DNA of 64,000 nt from Rhexocercosporidium sp. MPI-PUGE-AT-0058 (GCA_020746875.1 JAGTJL010000044.1:1-64000), one strand, 5' to 3'; positions 23,227 through 35,331 are shown, counted from the first letter of the stretch. Numbers and translations: made by a program. Notes: generated by a model not told the origin, from the letters alone.

Positions 23227-23880
23227 TTTATCGTCTTCTTATTAAGTCTTAACCTCTAAATCTCTACCTTAAACACGTAAATCTTTTACTTTATTATTAG
23301 CCTTAACTCTTAAAGCCTTAGCACTAGTCTTAGCCCCTAAACTGTTTTTGACACTCTTAAAACTCTTCAGACATAGCCTAATAACTTTAAATCTTATACT
23401 TAAAGGCGTGTCTTCTTTAGTCCGCTTTCGAATAACGTTTATAAGTTTCGTCCGACTTAATGACTTAAAATTATTATTTAAATTAAAACGTTTAGCAATA
23501 GTTGTTAGATTTCACTTCGGTAACTCATGCCGATTCTACCCTAGAATAGCCGAAGGAATTTCCACTGCTTACGCGGCCTGGAAATTACCTTCGTATTCCG
23601 GGAAATTACGCTCGTATTCAATTACGTAGCTCGTATAAGCTACGTAACTAATTACGTAGTCGTAGAAGCTTCTAGAGAAGCTATTATTTTGTATATAACT
23701 ACCGAAGAGCTCTTCTAGCTCTTTAAGCAAGCAAGCAAAGCAATTCTCTCTCTTTGATCACGTGTCCTCACTTACTGCGCTTCCTCATTCCTGATTGGCT
23801 CGCCTAATCTCACAATAGTAGCCTAATTAGCCGCGTTATAGTAAACTCGACCCCTCCTTTTGCCGACTTTTTTAAAGTAA
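23227..23880. other. Less RIP-affected island with hairpins and promoter-like words
   Basis: From about 23500 to 23870, CpA and TpG are retained, in contrast to both sides. It contains a perfect 9-bp-arm hairpin TACGTAGCT...AGCTACGTA (23622-23645), a repeated GGAAATTAC/CGTATTC module (23580-23620), a CACGTG box (23758-23763) and an inverted CCAAT box (ATTGG, about 23795). A 93-codon plus frame (23348-23629) shows no family. This could be the regulatory end of an older element; not a supported gene. Confidence 0.4.
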
Positions 23881-25000
23881 GTCTCGACGACTTTTTCTTT
23901 ATAAAAACCGAAATACATATTAATATTAGCGAAGTTTAGACTAATAATAGTCTTTAAGAATCCGATAAGCGTGGTGCGTACTTCATTTTTATAACCTCTT
24001 TTTGGCTTAATAATACGAATATTACTAGTAATCTTAAACCCTTTATTATTACTTTTTAAAAAGGAAACGCTAAGCGAATCGAATATAATAAAGAAGGCTA
24101 TATTAAAGGTTAGTATAAGCTCGTTTAAGTTAATAAAAATAAGTAAGAGGCCTACTAAAATACACTTATAATATAATAAAAGAGATTAAACGAATTAATA
24201 CTTATTAAATTAAAGTGTAAAAAACGTAAAATTAAAATAAGTTTTAAGAAAAAGTAATAAGGGTTAAAATATATATATATATATATATATTATAGCTGTT
24301 ACACTGAACTTCTCATAATTAAACTTATTAAATAAGGTGGATTTTATTAACTTTTTATTATAAAAGCTCTTAAGTAATTTATTAAGGATTTTATATAATA
24401 AAGAGTTTATATATTTCTTAAAGCCTAAAAAAACCATACGTACTTAATTATAACTCTTGTTAATTATATATTAAAGTCAAAGTTAATGCTTATTATATTT
24501 TATATAAAAGCAGTATTTAAAGCAATAATATTATCTTCATATATACCGGCTGATATAGTAATTACTCTTCCGATTTATATCTTAATGGAAATTAAGCTTA
24601 CTTAACTTAAATAAAGTAATAAAAAAGTTAGTAAAAAATTAAACCACCTTTTCTAAAATCTTATTAAATGGATTCTTATATATATAATATTAAATATCTT
24701 AATATTATATTAATCTTAAGTATAAAGTATATTTTATAACTTTACCTTAATTCCGTAATAATTAGTCCTTAACGCCTACCTCTTACTGCTTAACGGTATA
24801 AAAACGCTATTACTATTAATTGTTATAGCCGTAAAGCTTTTATTTTAGTTATTGTTTTAATGTCTTTTATTATTAAATTTCCGAGTAAAAGTAGTCACTT
24901 TATAAGTTTTCAAAAATAAAAACTAATAGTTATTATGCTTATTAACCTCAACCTCTAGCCTAGGGTCGTTATTACCGATATTTAAACTATTATCTTAAAT
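23881..25000 (-). pseudogene. Remnant of an unidentified transposon protein
   Basis: On the minus strand at about 23890-24085 a frame reads DSLSVSFLKSNNKGFKITSN and RIIKPKRGYKNEVRTTLIGF, then a few further residues, without stops. This suggests the end of a decayed coding region. An (AT)n run lies at 24270-24292. No domain recognised. Confidence 0.3.
24270..24292. repeat. (AT)n microsatellite
   Basis: About eleven perfect AT units. Confidence 0.9.
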
Positions 25001-25596
25001 ACTATTATTAGCGTATTTACGGCTAAACCCACTTATTAAGTCCTTTAATTTATTTAAGATTTAGTTTTTAGTCTATTTTAACATCTTTAGCTTTAGTGGC
25101 TGCGTCCGCTCTTATATAAAGACAAACCCTTTTACTTTAATACTCCTTTTCTTAATTACTTAAAACTCTTTAGTCTTTTTTTATTTATATACCTTAAGTC
25201 CTTAAGCGTTACATATATTAATAAGTTAAGAGGTATTTTATATATTTTAATATCGACCGTCGTTAAATGTCTGCCGCTGTATATTTTATAAAATATTATA
25301 AAATATAATAAAGTAAAAGCGAAAAGGAAGTTTTACTTTCTCGGGATCGATATATATAACCGAAAACTACATTATTTATCCCTTTAGACCTTAATTACGG
25401 TTAATCTTTATTAATATAATAAAAGTAAAATGTAATAAGTATAAGAAAACCTAATGCGTTAAATAAATAAAGTAAAAAAACTCATTTAATTATTTATTTA
25501 CGCATTTATATTTTAGACGTCGCTTAACTAACTCGAAGCTCTTTTATAAAATAGCTTAGTATGACTTGTTGCCTTAGCTACGGCGTTCTTAGCCAT
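25000..25596 (-). pseudogene. Degenerate ORF with possible start, unidentified
   Basis: The minus strand has AAAAAGATGGCTAAG at 25596, giving MAKNAVAKATSHTKLFYKRA and then SS-LSDV-NINA-INN with stops at Gln-like positions. Further along, in the same direction, a stretch VCLYIRADAATKAKDVKID (about 25076-25130) looks coding. It is RIP-degraded; no family recognised. It may be one gene with the frames at 23.9 kb and 28.6 kb. Confidence 0.35.
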
Positions 25597-28559
25597 CTTT
25601 TTAAAAAAAACAAGAAATCGAGAAAATTAATTACTCTTTTAAACTGCATTTTATTTTTAATTATAAAATAAGGTGGACCGACAATCCCGTTAACAGAAAA
25701 CATCCGCTTTATACGGCTTTAATAAAACTAAATGTCTTTTTTTTACTTAATTACGTTAAACGTTAATTTAAGAGATTACTTATAAGATTTAAGTATAGCC
25801 TTTTATATATTTATATCGAATTATTTAAGGTTTAATACGTGGAAATATTTAAGTCACTTACTTAAAAAGGCTTTATTATACTATATATTATATTAATTAT
25901 ATTAAGACTTGGCCTAATTAAACTGAATATAAACGTCTCGGAGGTCTTTAATTACTTATTATTATTATTTATATTTTTTATATATTAATATATTTCCTAT
26001 TAAAATGTTTTTTTTATATAATCATATAAATCGCCACGTTACTTAATTAATTTTTAATAAAAACTAGCCAAGTTTATATTATTTAATAATCTGCCGTATT
26101 TCTAAACCTTCTTTTATAACTAGCCTTTTGTTATGGAGACTCTCTTAGCAATCTTTATATAAGAGTAATTTACGCTAAATTAAGTTATTATTATAATAAA
26201 ACTAAAGCGCCTTTAACGTAATTATTATAATAATCGTTTTTAATAGTGAATATATTATGGCAATATATATAAAAACGTATTTAAAGAGGAAATAATACTT
26301 ATTAATTTACGCATAAAGAAAACCAAGAGGCTCTTTTATAAGAATAATATAATAAGGAAATAAAGACGGGGCAGTATTAATTTCATTATCGTATAGATCC
26401 CATTAGCGCTATTATTGAGCGATCTCTTTCATTATCGTTAAGGAGATGCGGTATTCTTTTTAAATGTCGTACGACTTTTATTAATTATTAATTAAGTTAA
26501 TATAAGCGCGTTTCTTATTATAAAAATAACTAAACTCGCAAACGCCTTTTGAAAAGGTAATGCCTTTACCCTGTTATTAAAGTGACTGAATATATTTAAG
26601 GTTTAAGGCTAAATTCTTAAGGGACTTATTATTAAAAATATATACTTTTAATATATTAAATAAAGTTTTAATTAAGGTATAAAACTAAGAGTATATTAAT
26701 TTATTTTAGCTCTCTTTTTCTTATGGCTTTGTAAAAAAGGTTTAGCTTATTGTGTTTTATATAATTACTTAAGGATATATTATACATTTAAGATTCCCTT
26801 TAGTTATACTTTTATTAGCGTTAAAAACGGTCTGCGTCTTTATATACGCATTTAAGTAACACTTTTTTATAAGAATACTTTTGCCTTATGATTTTTTAAA
26901 ATATAATCGTACGGCAGAGTATTATCTTTTAAAGTAATTTACTTTATAAAATCGATAAACGTATAATCCTTATTATAAAATTATATATTAATAGCTTAAG
27001 ACTAAAAATGCTCTTAGCTTTTATAAGCTGTAGTCAGATTATTAACCATATTTATAGATTTTAGTTTAGTATTCTTTATATATATAAAAAGCATAATACC
27101 TTAAAATCGATAATAGCTAAGGTCCTTAATAATAGTCTTAAGTATAAAGCTCTAAAAAGTGTCGAGAAACTAAGGCTATAAAGCGTACTTTAGAAGTTGT
27201 TTTTATAAAGAATCTTTCTGAGTGAAGCTCTTTATAAATAACGTAGTCAAGTTTACATTAATAATGCGGGCGGTAATTAAGTAATATTATAAAATATTAA
27301 AGGATTGGATAGTCTTGTGGATAGCGGGACTTAAGATTACATTATATAATAGTTCTCGGTCTTGCTTATTAAAATATATTAAATATTTATAGTCACTTTT
27401 GACATAAAGCGTAAGGAAAAAGATAAAGATAAGGAGTCCTTTTATATTAATTATAAAGATAAAGTAAGAATAAGAGATTTTATAAAGAGGGGCATATTTT
27501 TAACTTAATATCTTGCGCTTATTATATAAAGGGACTTTTAAATTAAAGTAAATATTTATATTAAAGTTAAAAAAGGAATATACTTTAAGAAACTAATTAA
27601 TTTCTTAACGAGCAACGGCTAAATTAGTCGGGAAGTAATAAGTACTATCGATGTTAAACGATACCTTAACACGACGGTTTTTTTATTAGTAATATAATAT
27701 TATAATAAATACAATTTATAAATAGCTTTTTATTACGAGTTCCGACGTCTTTAGGGGCAGCCGATATAATAATGCCTTTAAAGGCTACTTAATAGTCTAG
27801 GCCGCCGAAGTCTATTGGCTTTATTAACTTAGCATTACTAAGGACGTCTAGAAAAGGTATATTTAAGTGGTATTTATATAAATATTATTAATTTATTAAA
27901 GAGACGAGCACTTAAAATAGACATCGGAACGTCAATAATGCTCTTAATATAATTGGTCTGCCTCGCGGTACTACTTATGCGTATACCCTTAAAACTTCTA
28001 AAGTTGCTTAGCTAGCTTAAAGGCAGTTTATTTAATAAAAGCTAGAGATATTATTGCGTTTAAAGAGGGTCTTAATATTAAGGAAGCTATTATATATTAA
28101 GAAACTATTAGCGCTAAAGTAAAAGCTAAAATAAGTATAAAGGTAGCGGGATTTAGTGTTATTTAAATTATTAATTAGGTAGGCGAAGACAGTGTAAAAC
28201 TTTCAATTTAACGGAAAAGTAAAGGCAAAGTATTGCCGGAGGCCTTTTTACGGCTAGGGGGAAGATATACTATTTATAAGTGATATTATTAAGGGCTTTA
28301 TTTATGACAAAAGGTTATTCTTTTGAACGAGGAATGAAATACTCCGTTTATTAGTGCTTCCTTTATTAGTTTTATTTAATAATAATAAAGGAGTTGACTT
28401 ATATTAAGTTAATATTTATAACGGCATTATATTCTCTGGGATCTTTAAATGTTCGCTAGTCTATTAAATGTGTTTAACGCGGTAATGCTGTCGTCGTCTT
28501 ATGTTATAATTAACTTATTTATAAAAGTAGTTTATAAAAATAAAAACGCTGTGGCTTTT
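25597..28559. other. Long RIP-degraded stretch, no assignable gene
   Basis: AT-rich. Patches of frame are seen (for example plus-strand RGTTYAYTLK near 27975, minus-strand SIFPPSRKKASGNTLPLLF near 28240), but none is long enough to assign. Probably the body of the same large unidentified element. I looked for reverse transcriptase, DDE, HUH and Walker motifs and could not read one reliably. Confidence 0.4.
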
Positions 28560-29085
28560 TATTATAGGCTCCCTTCCTTCGCCCGCTGTATTTAAACCTT
28601 TTATTAATCGCTTTCTTAGTAATCTTAATCTCTTATTAGTTTTAGCCTCCTTAATTATATTAGTTAACCGTAATTTAATTAAAAATTTATAATCTTTGCT
28701 TTATATTTGTCTTTCTTAAGATTTACCTTTATTTATTTATTTAAATTTACTTAATTTACGCGACGGCTTCGGCATCTTTATTAATCGGAGGTAATTGAGT
28801 CGGTGGTAGGGAAATCGGTCGTAGGTTTTGTAGAACATCGCTCGACTGGACGTTGTTATTTATAGGTATTTAAATATTAGAACTCGTTGAAATTCCGCTA
28901 GAAGGAGTATCGGTCGGTATATTTAAGTAAGGGGGCTCGTAGGTAATAAAAGAAGCTAAACCGATAATTTGACGCGACGCCTGCCGCGACCGATAATATA
29001 AACGTAATTTACTTACTCTCGCAGCCTTTATTATATTTAAATTAATTTTATGCTTTTTAAGCCTGCCGCCGCGTTTTTTTAAAAA
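28560..29085 (-). pseudogene. N-terminal region of an unidentified transposon protein
   Basis: The minus strand reads KKRGGRLKKHKINLN, AARVSKLRLYYRSRQASR, then a Pro/Ser-rich stretch YEPPYLNIPTDTPSSG, LRPISLPPTQLPPINKDAEA, and a Gln-rich part whose Gln codons are now stops, ending KRFKYSGRRKG. A basic start followed by a Pro/Gln-rich linker is found at the front of several fungal transposon proteins, including helitron-like helicases, but no catalytic motif supports a class. Confidence 0.45.
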
Positions 29086-29574
29086 TTAATTTAAAGTTAT
29101 TAAAATAAATATAAAAAAGAAGTAGCTCTTTAAGCGCTCGTTTAAGACTAGAAAACAACCTTAATTCGGTTAGCGCCATTCCCCTGCCCGCTATATAAAA
29201 TTAAATAAGTCTATAACTTAATTAATCCCGCTATTAAGGTTTAAATAAGTATATATAATTATATATTCCTTATAGTATTATTTAAAGTTATTTAATCTTT
29301 TTATTATATTTATAATTAATTATATTAAGCATAAGTAAAATAAGACTAGAAAATAACCTTAATTAAGAAGGCGGTGACCTGCCGGCAGTACCGGGCTTCT
29401 CGTTAAATCGAGAAGCGTAGTATTATAATATTATCCTTTAATTAACTATATCTCCTATTATAACGCCTATACCGTAATATAAGTAAGTATAGTATTGCTT
29501 TTAAGTAATTTTAAATAGAAAACATACCTTAAATCCTAAATCCCATCCTGACTCTCACCCTATATTCCCCTTTT
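29086..29574. other. AT-rich filler with a repeated word
   Basis: The phrase ACTAGAAAACAACCTTAATT occurs at 29142-29161 and again, slightly changed, at 29344-29363, a direct repeat with a period of about 202 bp. The following motif GCCGGCAGTACCGGGCTTC (29382-29400) is GC-rich. No gene seen. Confidence 0.45.
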
Positions 29575-32431
29575 ATTACTTTAAATATATCTTTTATAAA
29601 TAACGTCGAAACTCGGAAGTTATTTTAAGATTATATAATTTTATTATTCGGCGGGCCAGTAATTTAAAAAATATTAAAATAATTTACAATTACTACGTCG
29701 ATTATTAAAGTAAAATTATTAATATTAAAACATATTAAAAAAAAAGCTATAGCTTTTTAATAATTCTTTTAAAACTTAACTCTTAATATTAATAAGACTT
29801 AAGAAATCTTTATAATAATTAATAAACAATAAAACTAATTATAAATAATATTAAAAAGATTATTACTAAGCTTCGCTATATAAATATCTAAAACATATAG
29901 CTTAAGCAAAAGTATATTCGTAAATTATTTAAAATAATATATCTTTTAACCGTTAATATGCCTATTAATAGGCTTATAAAGAATCTATCTCGTCAGAAAT
30001 TCGAGCTTTTTAAAGCACTATTAAACTTTAATAATTACTAATCTCAAATTAAAAAGCTTTAAACACATTTATTAAACGCATATTAAAAACATTTTTATAT
30101 AATCTTTTATTTATAAAACTTTTTTAATTTAACATTTTAAATATTTACGCTTTAAAAACGCCGAAAATAAACGCGAAATCCAGCTTAAGCCTAAGCAAAG
30201 ACTATTTAAATCCGGCCTAAGCCCACAAATAATTCACTAAAAGCGTAAAAAGAATCCACTTAAACCTAAATTAATAAATAGTTATTATTTTTAAGACTTT
30301 CGCGAACTTCTCTAAACTTTATATAAAATTATTAAATTCTATTAAAATTTTTATATTAATATTAACGTTATTATTAAAGTTATCTTTTTTATTACGCTTT
30401 AAACTTAGCTTTTAAAAGCGCACTAGAAGATCTAATTTTATATTCTTATTAAATTCTTTATTATTCGCTAAGTCTTTTATTAAAGCTTTTAAAATAGTTT
30501 TATACTTCTTAATACTTTATAAATCGATTAATGAAATACTCGATTAATTATAATATAATTATTATACCTTTTTATTATTAAAATCCACAATTATAATTAA
30601 TCTTTTATTATACTTAAGCACATCTCTTATAATAAAATCGCACTTATAACCAAAGGTATGATTATAATATCGACTTTTAATAGCGAGAGTATTAGCGAAG
30701 TAATATTTACGATTATTACGGCTATAAGTAATAACGCAAATATATAATAAATAAGGATCCGTAAACTCCTTTCTTAAATCTTAATTAATATAAATAAAAT
30801 AAGTTATTAATAAAAAGCAAGCTTTAAAAAAGTATATATATATTTTAAGCGCGTTTAATAAAAAAGCGAGGCTTAAATAAAGTACGAGACGATTTACGCT
30901 TTTTTAAAGTTAATAAAAAACGAGTACGAGTTTTAAAAGTAAGAGGAAAGGCAAAAGAAGAAGTCGAATTAAAACGCGAAACGCGTAAAGTAAAGGAAGT
31001 ATATTAAAAGCTATTTTTATTTAATATAATAACGCTTTTATTTAATATAATTAATAATAATAAAATATTAAAAGAACGCGTAAGAGTCTTTCTTAAATAA
31101 TAAGCTTAACTTAGCATAAGAAAATCGAAGGAGAATCAGCTTATTATTAAAATTATTAATAAGCGTATTCTTATCTTCGCGTAAAAAAAAATATTATAAA
31201 TTATCTTTAAGATTTATTTTAACAACCGAATAAGTAAAAGGAGAATTATTAATAAAATTATTAGCTACCTTATTATTAAATATTTTTTAATTATTAAACT
31301 CATCTTTAAAATCTTATAATATACTTATTAATAATTAATTTAACGGTGCTAAAATTACTCAAAAATAAAGTCAAGAAATTAAATTAAAAAAGAACTTACT
31401 TAATAAATTACACTTTAATTATTAATATACGTAATTGCTATTTTAAAAGCTTTAAAAGGTATAACTAATAATTAAGGAGAATTTACTAAAAGAAATAAAA
31501 AATTAAAAGATAAGAAAAAGAAATAAATAAATAAGCAAGCACGTAAATATAAAGTGCGTTAATATTAAGTAAAGGTTAATTATAATAATATAAAGGTCGA
31601 TATATATATATTTTTAAAAATAATCGTAATCGCGCTACTACAGAACGGGACGCTTAAACTAATAATAAACCTATTAACCCGGGAGGCGGCGTATTATATA
31701 AATTAATAAGAGGCTAATACATACCGTTACGACTTTTTATTATATATAGTAATTACTTTAAAAGAATTAAATTCACTAATCATAGCTCAGCAACTCAATA
31801 ATTAAACAGGACGGCACGAAATCTTAATTATAAAGCAAACCTTACTTTAGCTCTACTTTTAAAACCTACGATTTACATACGTTAAACATAATAATCAAGA
31901 TCTTATTTACTTAATTACCGTAACTTAGTTATATATTTAAATCTTATTTATTTAATTATATATAATTTAAATACGTATTTATATTCTCATTTATTATTAA
32001 TATTAATTACTTAGTAAACTGCTTATATTAATATATAAAGTCCTCGTATATTATATCTTTAAAGCGTGTATTAATATTTTCATTTATTATAATATCTTAA
32101 AAGTATTAATTTATTACTCGGCGTTATACTTTTATTAAGAATTAATATATATACTCGAGGAGCTTGTATTACATTTCTCGACTACTTATACGCCTTTAAA
32201 TAATAAGGCTTATTTATACGACGGAGCTTTATTATAAGAGTATATCGCGCCCTAACGTAATTTACTAGTCATATATATACTCTCATAAGCACTCACGTAT
32301 ATATATATTCGAGTTACAATTCTTTTTTATAATAAGTAACGCTTACTTTAATATATCTTTTAAACCCTTACTCTTTACGTTAATTGTAAAGCTCTTAAAC
32401 TACTAAAAGCCTGCTCCACTTCTGTACGATA
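29575..32431 (+). mobile_element. Copia B, copy 2: 3' half only (5'-truncated)
   Basis: Starts abruptly at TTACTTTAAATATA, which equals about 20300 of the complete copy. It runs colinearly through the RNase H end, the antisense gene region (about 30.2-31.34 kb, minus) and a 189-bp LTR (32243-32431). No 5' half or matching 5' LTR lies to the left. Strongly RIP-mutated. The antisense frame keeps its splice sites and its FIKRA exon end. Confidence 0.88.
32243..32431 (+). repeat. 3' LTR of the truncated Copia B copy
   Basis: 189 bp, TATCGCGCCCTAACG to CTGTACGATA. Confidence 0.88.
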
Positions 32432-32554
32432 TTAAATTATATAAAAATATTATATTTATATATAAAAAGAATCGAATTTAAAACGGAAATAATAAAATAA
32501 GTAAATTAATATTTTACCGAATAATATCTTACCGGAAACCGCCTTAGTCAGCAG

Positions 32555-34464
32555 CGCTTAGGCAAATCACAGCACCCGAGTTTTAGTATTTTACCGAAAT
32601 ACTACCGTCACATAAGAAGTAGAGTTTACAAAAGTAATAATTAATAAAAGATATAAATTTTTTTTTAAAATAAGTTAATTCTTAAATCTTTTAATATTTA
32701 ATTTATTAATTTATTTTTAAAATAAAGTCTAAGAAGCGAAAGAGAAGCTTTAGCATTAACGTTAAAAACCTTAAACCCGCTAGTAAGTTAAGCTTATATA
32801 TTATATTTAAATTAATTTAAAGTTAATTTATTTTAGAGCCTCGACTCACAACTAAGTTATTCTTGAATATACAAGAATTAATTCAAGATCTCGATTTCTA
32901 AAGTTAATTAATAAATATACTTAATAATTTATAAGTATAAGCTAACTTACGTAATAGTAAAACAGCTAGCTCATCAAGTCGAGTATTTAATTAAAGAACT
33001 CGATTTTAAATTATTAAGTAATTATAAGTTTCTTTAATTTATTTATTATAACTTATTAACTTTAAATTTAAGTCCGAAAGCCGCTAGTATTTAAGTTACG
33101 ATGAAGTCGATTATGTAAGCGAGCAAGACTTTAATATTTCCGAGTAATATCTTATATTTAAAGTATAAATCTTAATAAAAGAAAGATTTTTATATTTCTT
33201 TAAATATATTTAATATATTTAATAATAAAAAGTAAACTTAATATAATTACTTAACTTCTTTTATTATTAATTCTTAAATTACTTTTATTTTAAACTTAAG
33301 GTATTAATTTAACCGTAAACTCTTTTATTACTTTAATTAAATTAAATCTCTTTATTTGAAAATTATAAATATATATATATTAACTTAATAATATTTTAAG
33401 TTTATATAAGTTATAAGTAATAACTAAAAGAGTTCTTAAATTAAATTAAATTATCTCTTTATTACAAGATATTATATCGACTTTATATGTCGAAAATCGT
33501 AAATATTTATATATATTAAAAAAAAAATTAAATTTAACATTTATAATTATATTTTTATATTAAAAAATTATATATTAATTAAAAATAATTATTAGCTTTA
33601 GTTCGAGTAATCTCGGTTAAATTGTATAAGAAGACTCTTAAATGCGCCCAAATTCCGACCTAAAAAATCGTTAATTTTAATATATAAAAAAAAGAAAATT
33701 AAATTAAGACTTAATTATTATATTTTTACGCTATAAATTAATATCTTAATTTAAAATACTTATAAGTTCTAATTCGCTCAATTTCGGCTAAGTTTTATAA
33801 GAAGACTCTTATATGCGCCTAAATTCCAACCTTACTTGCGCCCTTATTCCGACTATAGCTAGACTAACTTTGGCTTTATAACTTTTTTAAGCGAGATATA
33901 CGTTTAAAAGCTCTCACTTAGTATATTAAAATAAAAAAAGAATTATATAATTTAAATAACGTTTAAAAATTACTAAATTAAGATTAGCGTCGGATTTAAA
34001 TTCTAAGTAATCTTCGGTATTAATAAAAGTCGACGAAATTACAAGTAATTTAAAAAATAAGAATAGCTCTCGTATACTTATTTAATTCTGTATAAAATAA
34101 GTCTTTTAAAAGTGCGCTAGCATAGCGTTGATTTTGACGATTATTTAATAGGGTGCTAAGGCTCGCCACGCCTAAATTCCAACCCCCTGCCCGTATTCCT
34201 GCACCGATATTCAAACGCGTGCATCGCTAGCGTCTATTATTACAAACTTATAAAAAGTAGCGCGTTTGATAGCCCGAAGTACGACGATTCTAACGATATT
34301 TGTTTTATGCGATTCGGATTAGCCGGAGAAACGTTATCGCGGATCCGCGCCCAAATTCCGCAGCGGTAGGGCCGCGCCCATATTCCGCGGCGTGCCGCTT
34401 TAGGCCAATTACAGAACCCGAGTTTTGGTGTTTTACCGAAACACCACCTTCATATAAGAGGTAG
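32555..34464. repeat. Unidentified 1.9-kb unit bounded by 70-bp direct repeats
   Basis: A 70-bp sequence at 32555-32623 recurs directly at 34396-34464. Each copy has a perfect hairpin: TAGTATTT...AAATACTA in the first, TGGTGTTT...AAACACCA in the second. The first copy is the RIP-mutated version of the second, with both arms changed symmetrically. Between them are two further direct repeats of about 70 bp at 33594-33662 and 33764-33833 (period 170) that contain GAAGACTCTTA-ATGCGCCC and AAATTCC. GCGCCCAAATTCCG-type words recur near 34170, 34350 and 34375. No protein frame recognised. It may be a decayed DNA transposon or a solo-LTR pair. Confidence 0.55.
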
Positions 34465-34685
34465 CTATTAAGAACCTGTTCCTTTAAAGTTCAAGGTTGT
34501 AATACGTAAGTATTGAGTTTGAGATAGCTTTTATATTTCAAGAAATAACGTATGAGAGATTTCTTATCCTTAACCGATAGCAATCCACAGTTTGCCTGGG
34601 GTGTACATATGCGAGGGAAACATTAGGTGAATCGACATTTTCCATTCAATATTTTCGTTCGAGACAACCCATTCTTTTAAGGGTA

Positions 34686-34709
34686 AAGTATATGGCATGC
34701 CATATACTT
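34686..34709. promoter_or_regulatory. 24-bp perfect palindrome
   Basis: AAGTATATGGCA followed by its exact complement. Single-copy in the window as far as I can see. Lies 155 bp beyond the 3' end of the secreted protein gene at 34864. Could be a protein-binding site or a cruciform-prone site. Confidence 0.5.
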
Positions 34710-34788
34710 AGGAGTAGTATATGTTTGTAAACAGCTGGCCATGTTCGATTGGGTCACTATCTAAACCTCCTCACCGGTTCCAGAAATT

Positions 34789-34874
34789 AAGTCATCTTAT
34801 CCAGCATGGCCTTTAAGTCTTCAAGCTGAACAAGTCATCCTACCCAGCATAGTCATTAAGTCTTCAAGCTGAAC
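34789..34874. repeat. 43-bp tandem duplication
   Basis: Two adjacent 43-bp copies (34789-34831 and 34832-34874), about 85% identical, both starting AAGTCATC and ending TTCAAGCTGAAC; a partial third start (AAGTC) follows. The second copy overlaps the stop codon of the spliced model of the gene at 34864-35209. Confidence 0.85.
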
Positions 34875-35209
34875 AAGTCGGGAGATCCACTAGTATTCTG
34901 TCAGTGCTAGGTCGTTACTTCACTGGAGCGAAGATGGCACATACCTCCGCAGTCATAGTTTGTATCTGGTGCCAAAACATAGCACTTCCACTTAGGAATC
35001 CACCGTCTCAATATCTTCCTGCCTTGAGTACCTCGAATCTGGCACTGTACATGGAACTTTTCTCCAGGCTCGATCCATCGGACGATATCTTCCTCGGCGG
35101 TCGTCAAGCCTTTGTAGCACGCGTGCTCTCCGGGATCGTCATTCCAGCAGAGTTTCGCGGAGGTGAGAGATAGGAGAGGTGCGAGCAGGAGAATTGAAGT
35201 AAGCTTCAT
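34864..35209 (-). CDS. Small secreted cysteine-rich protein 1 (effector-like)
   Basis: ATG at 35209; a signal peptide MKLTSILLLAPLLSLTSA (cut after about residue 18) is followed by a small domain with Cys at 21, 31, 56, 76 and 87. Two C-terminal models exist. Without splicing the frame ends at 34907 after 100 residues, with a sixth Cys at 91. With a 55-bp intron at 34890-34944 (donor GTATGT, CTGAC branch, acceptor TAG) it ends CGVDLPTCSA, also six Cys and closer to the paralogue at 35719-36092. I prefer the spliced model. Shared motifs with the paralogue: CWN, IEPGEKFHVQC / RPKARFWVSC, W-P--KCY, CGG. Secreted, host-facing role is an inference. A TATA-like TATTTATAG lies at 35332-35340, 125 bp upstream. 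Confidence 0.75.
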
Positions 35210-35331
35210 AGTTGTAAATAATTTTATACACAGAGTTGAAAGTGAGGATGAATATGTGGGAAGTATCTAGAAATGATGTGGGAAAGGTGAAAGGAGGCAG
35301 GCGACTAGCGAAGCCTCTTCACTATAAATAC

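Noticed and set aside
28560..29085. Helitron assignment for the minus-strand remnants
   Set aside because: The N-terminal flavour is suggestive, but neither a Rep HUH motif nor a helicase Walker motif could be read, nor CTRR/hairpin ends.
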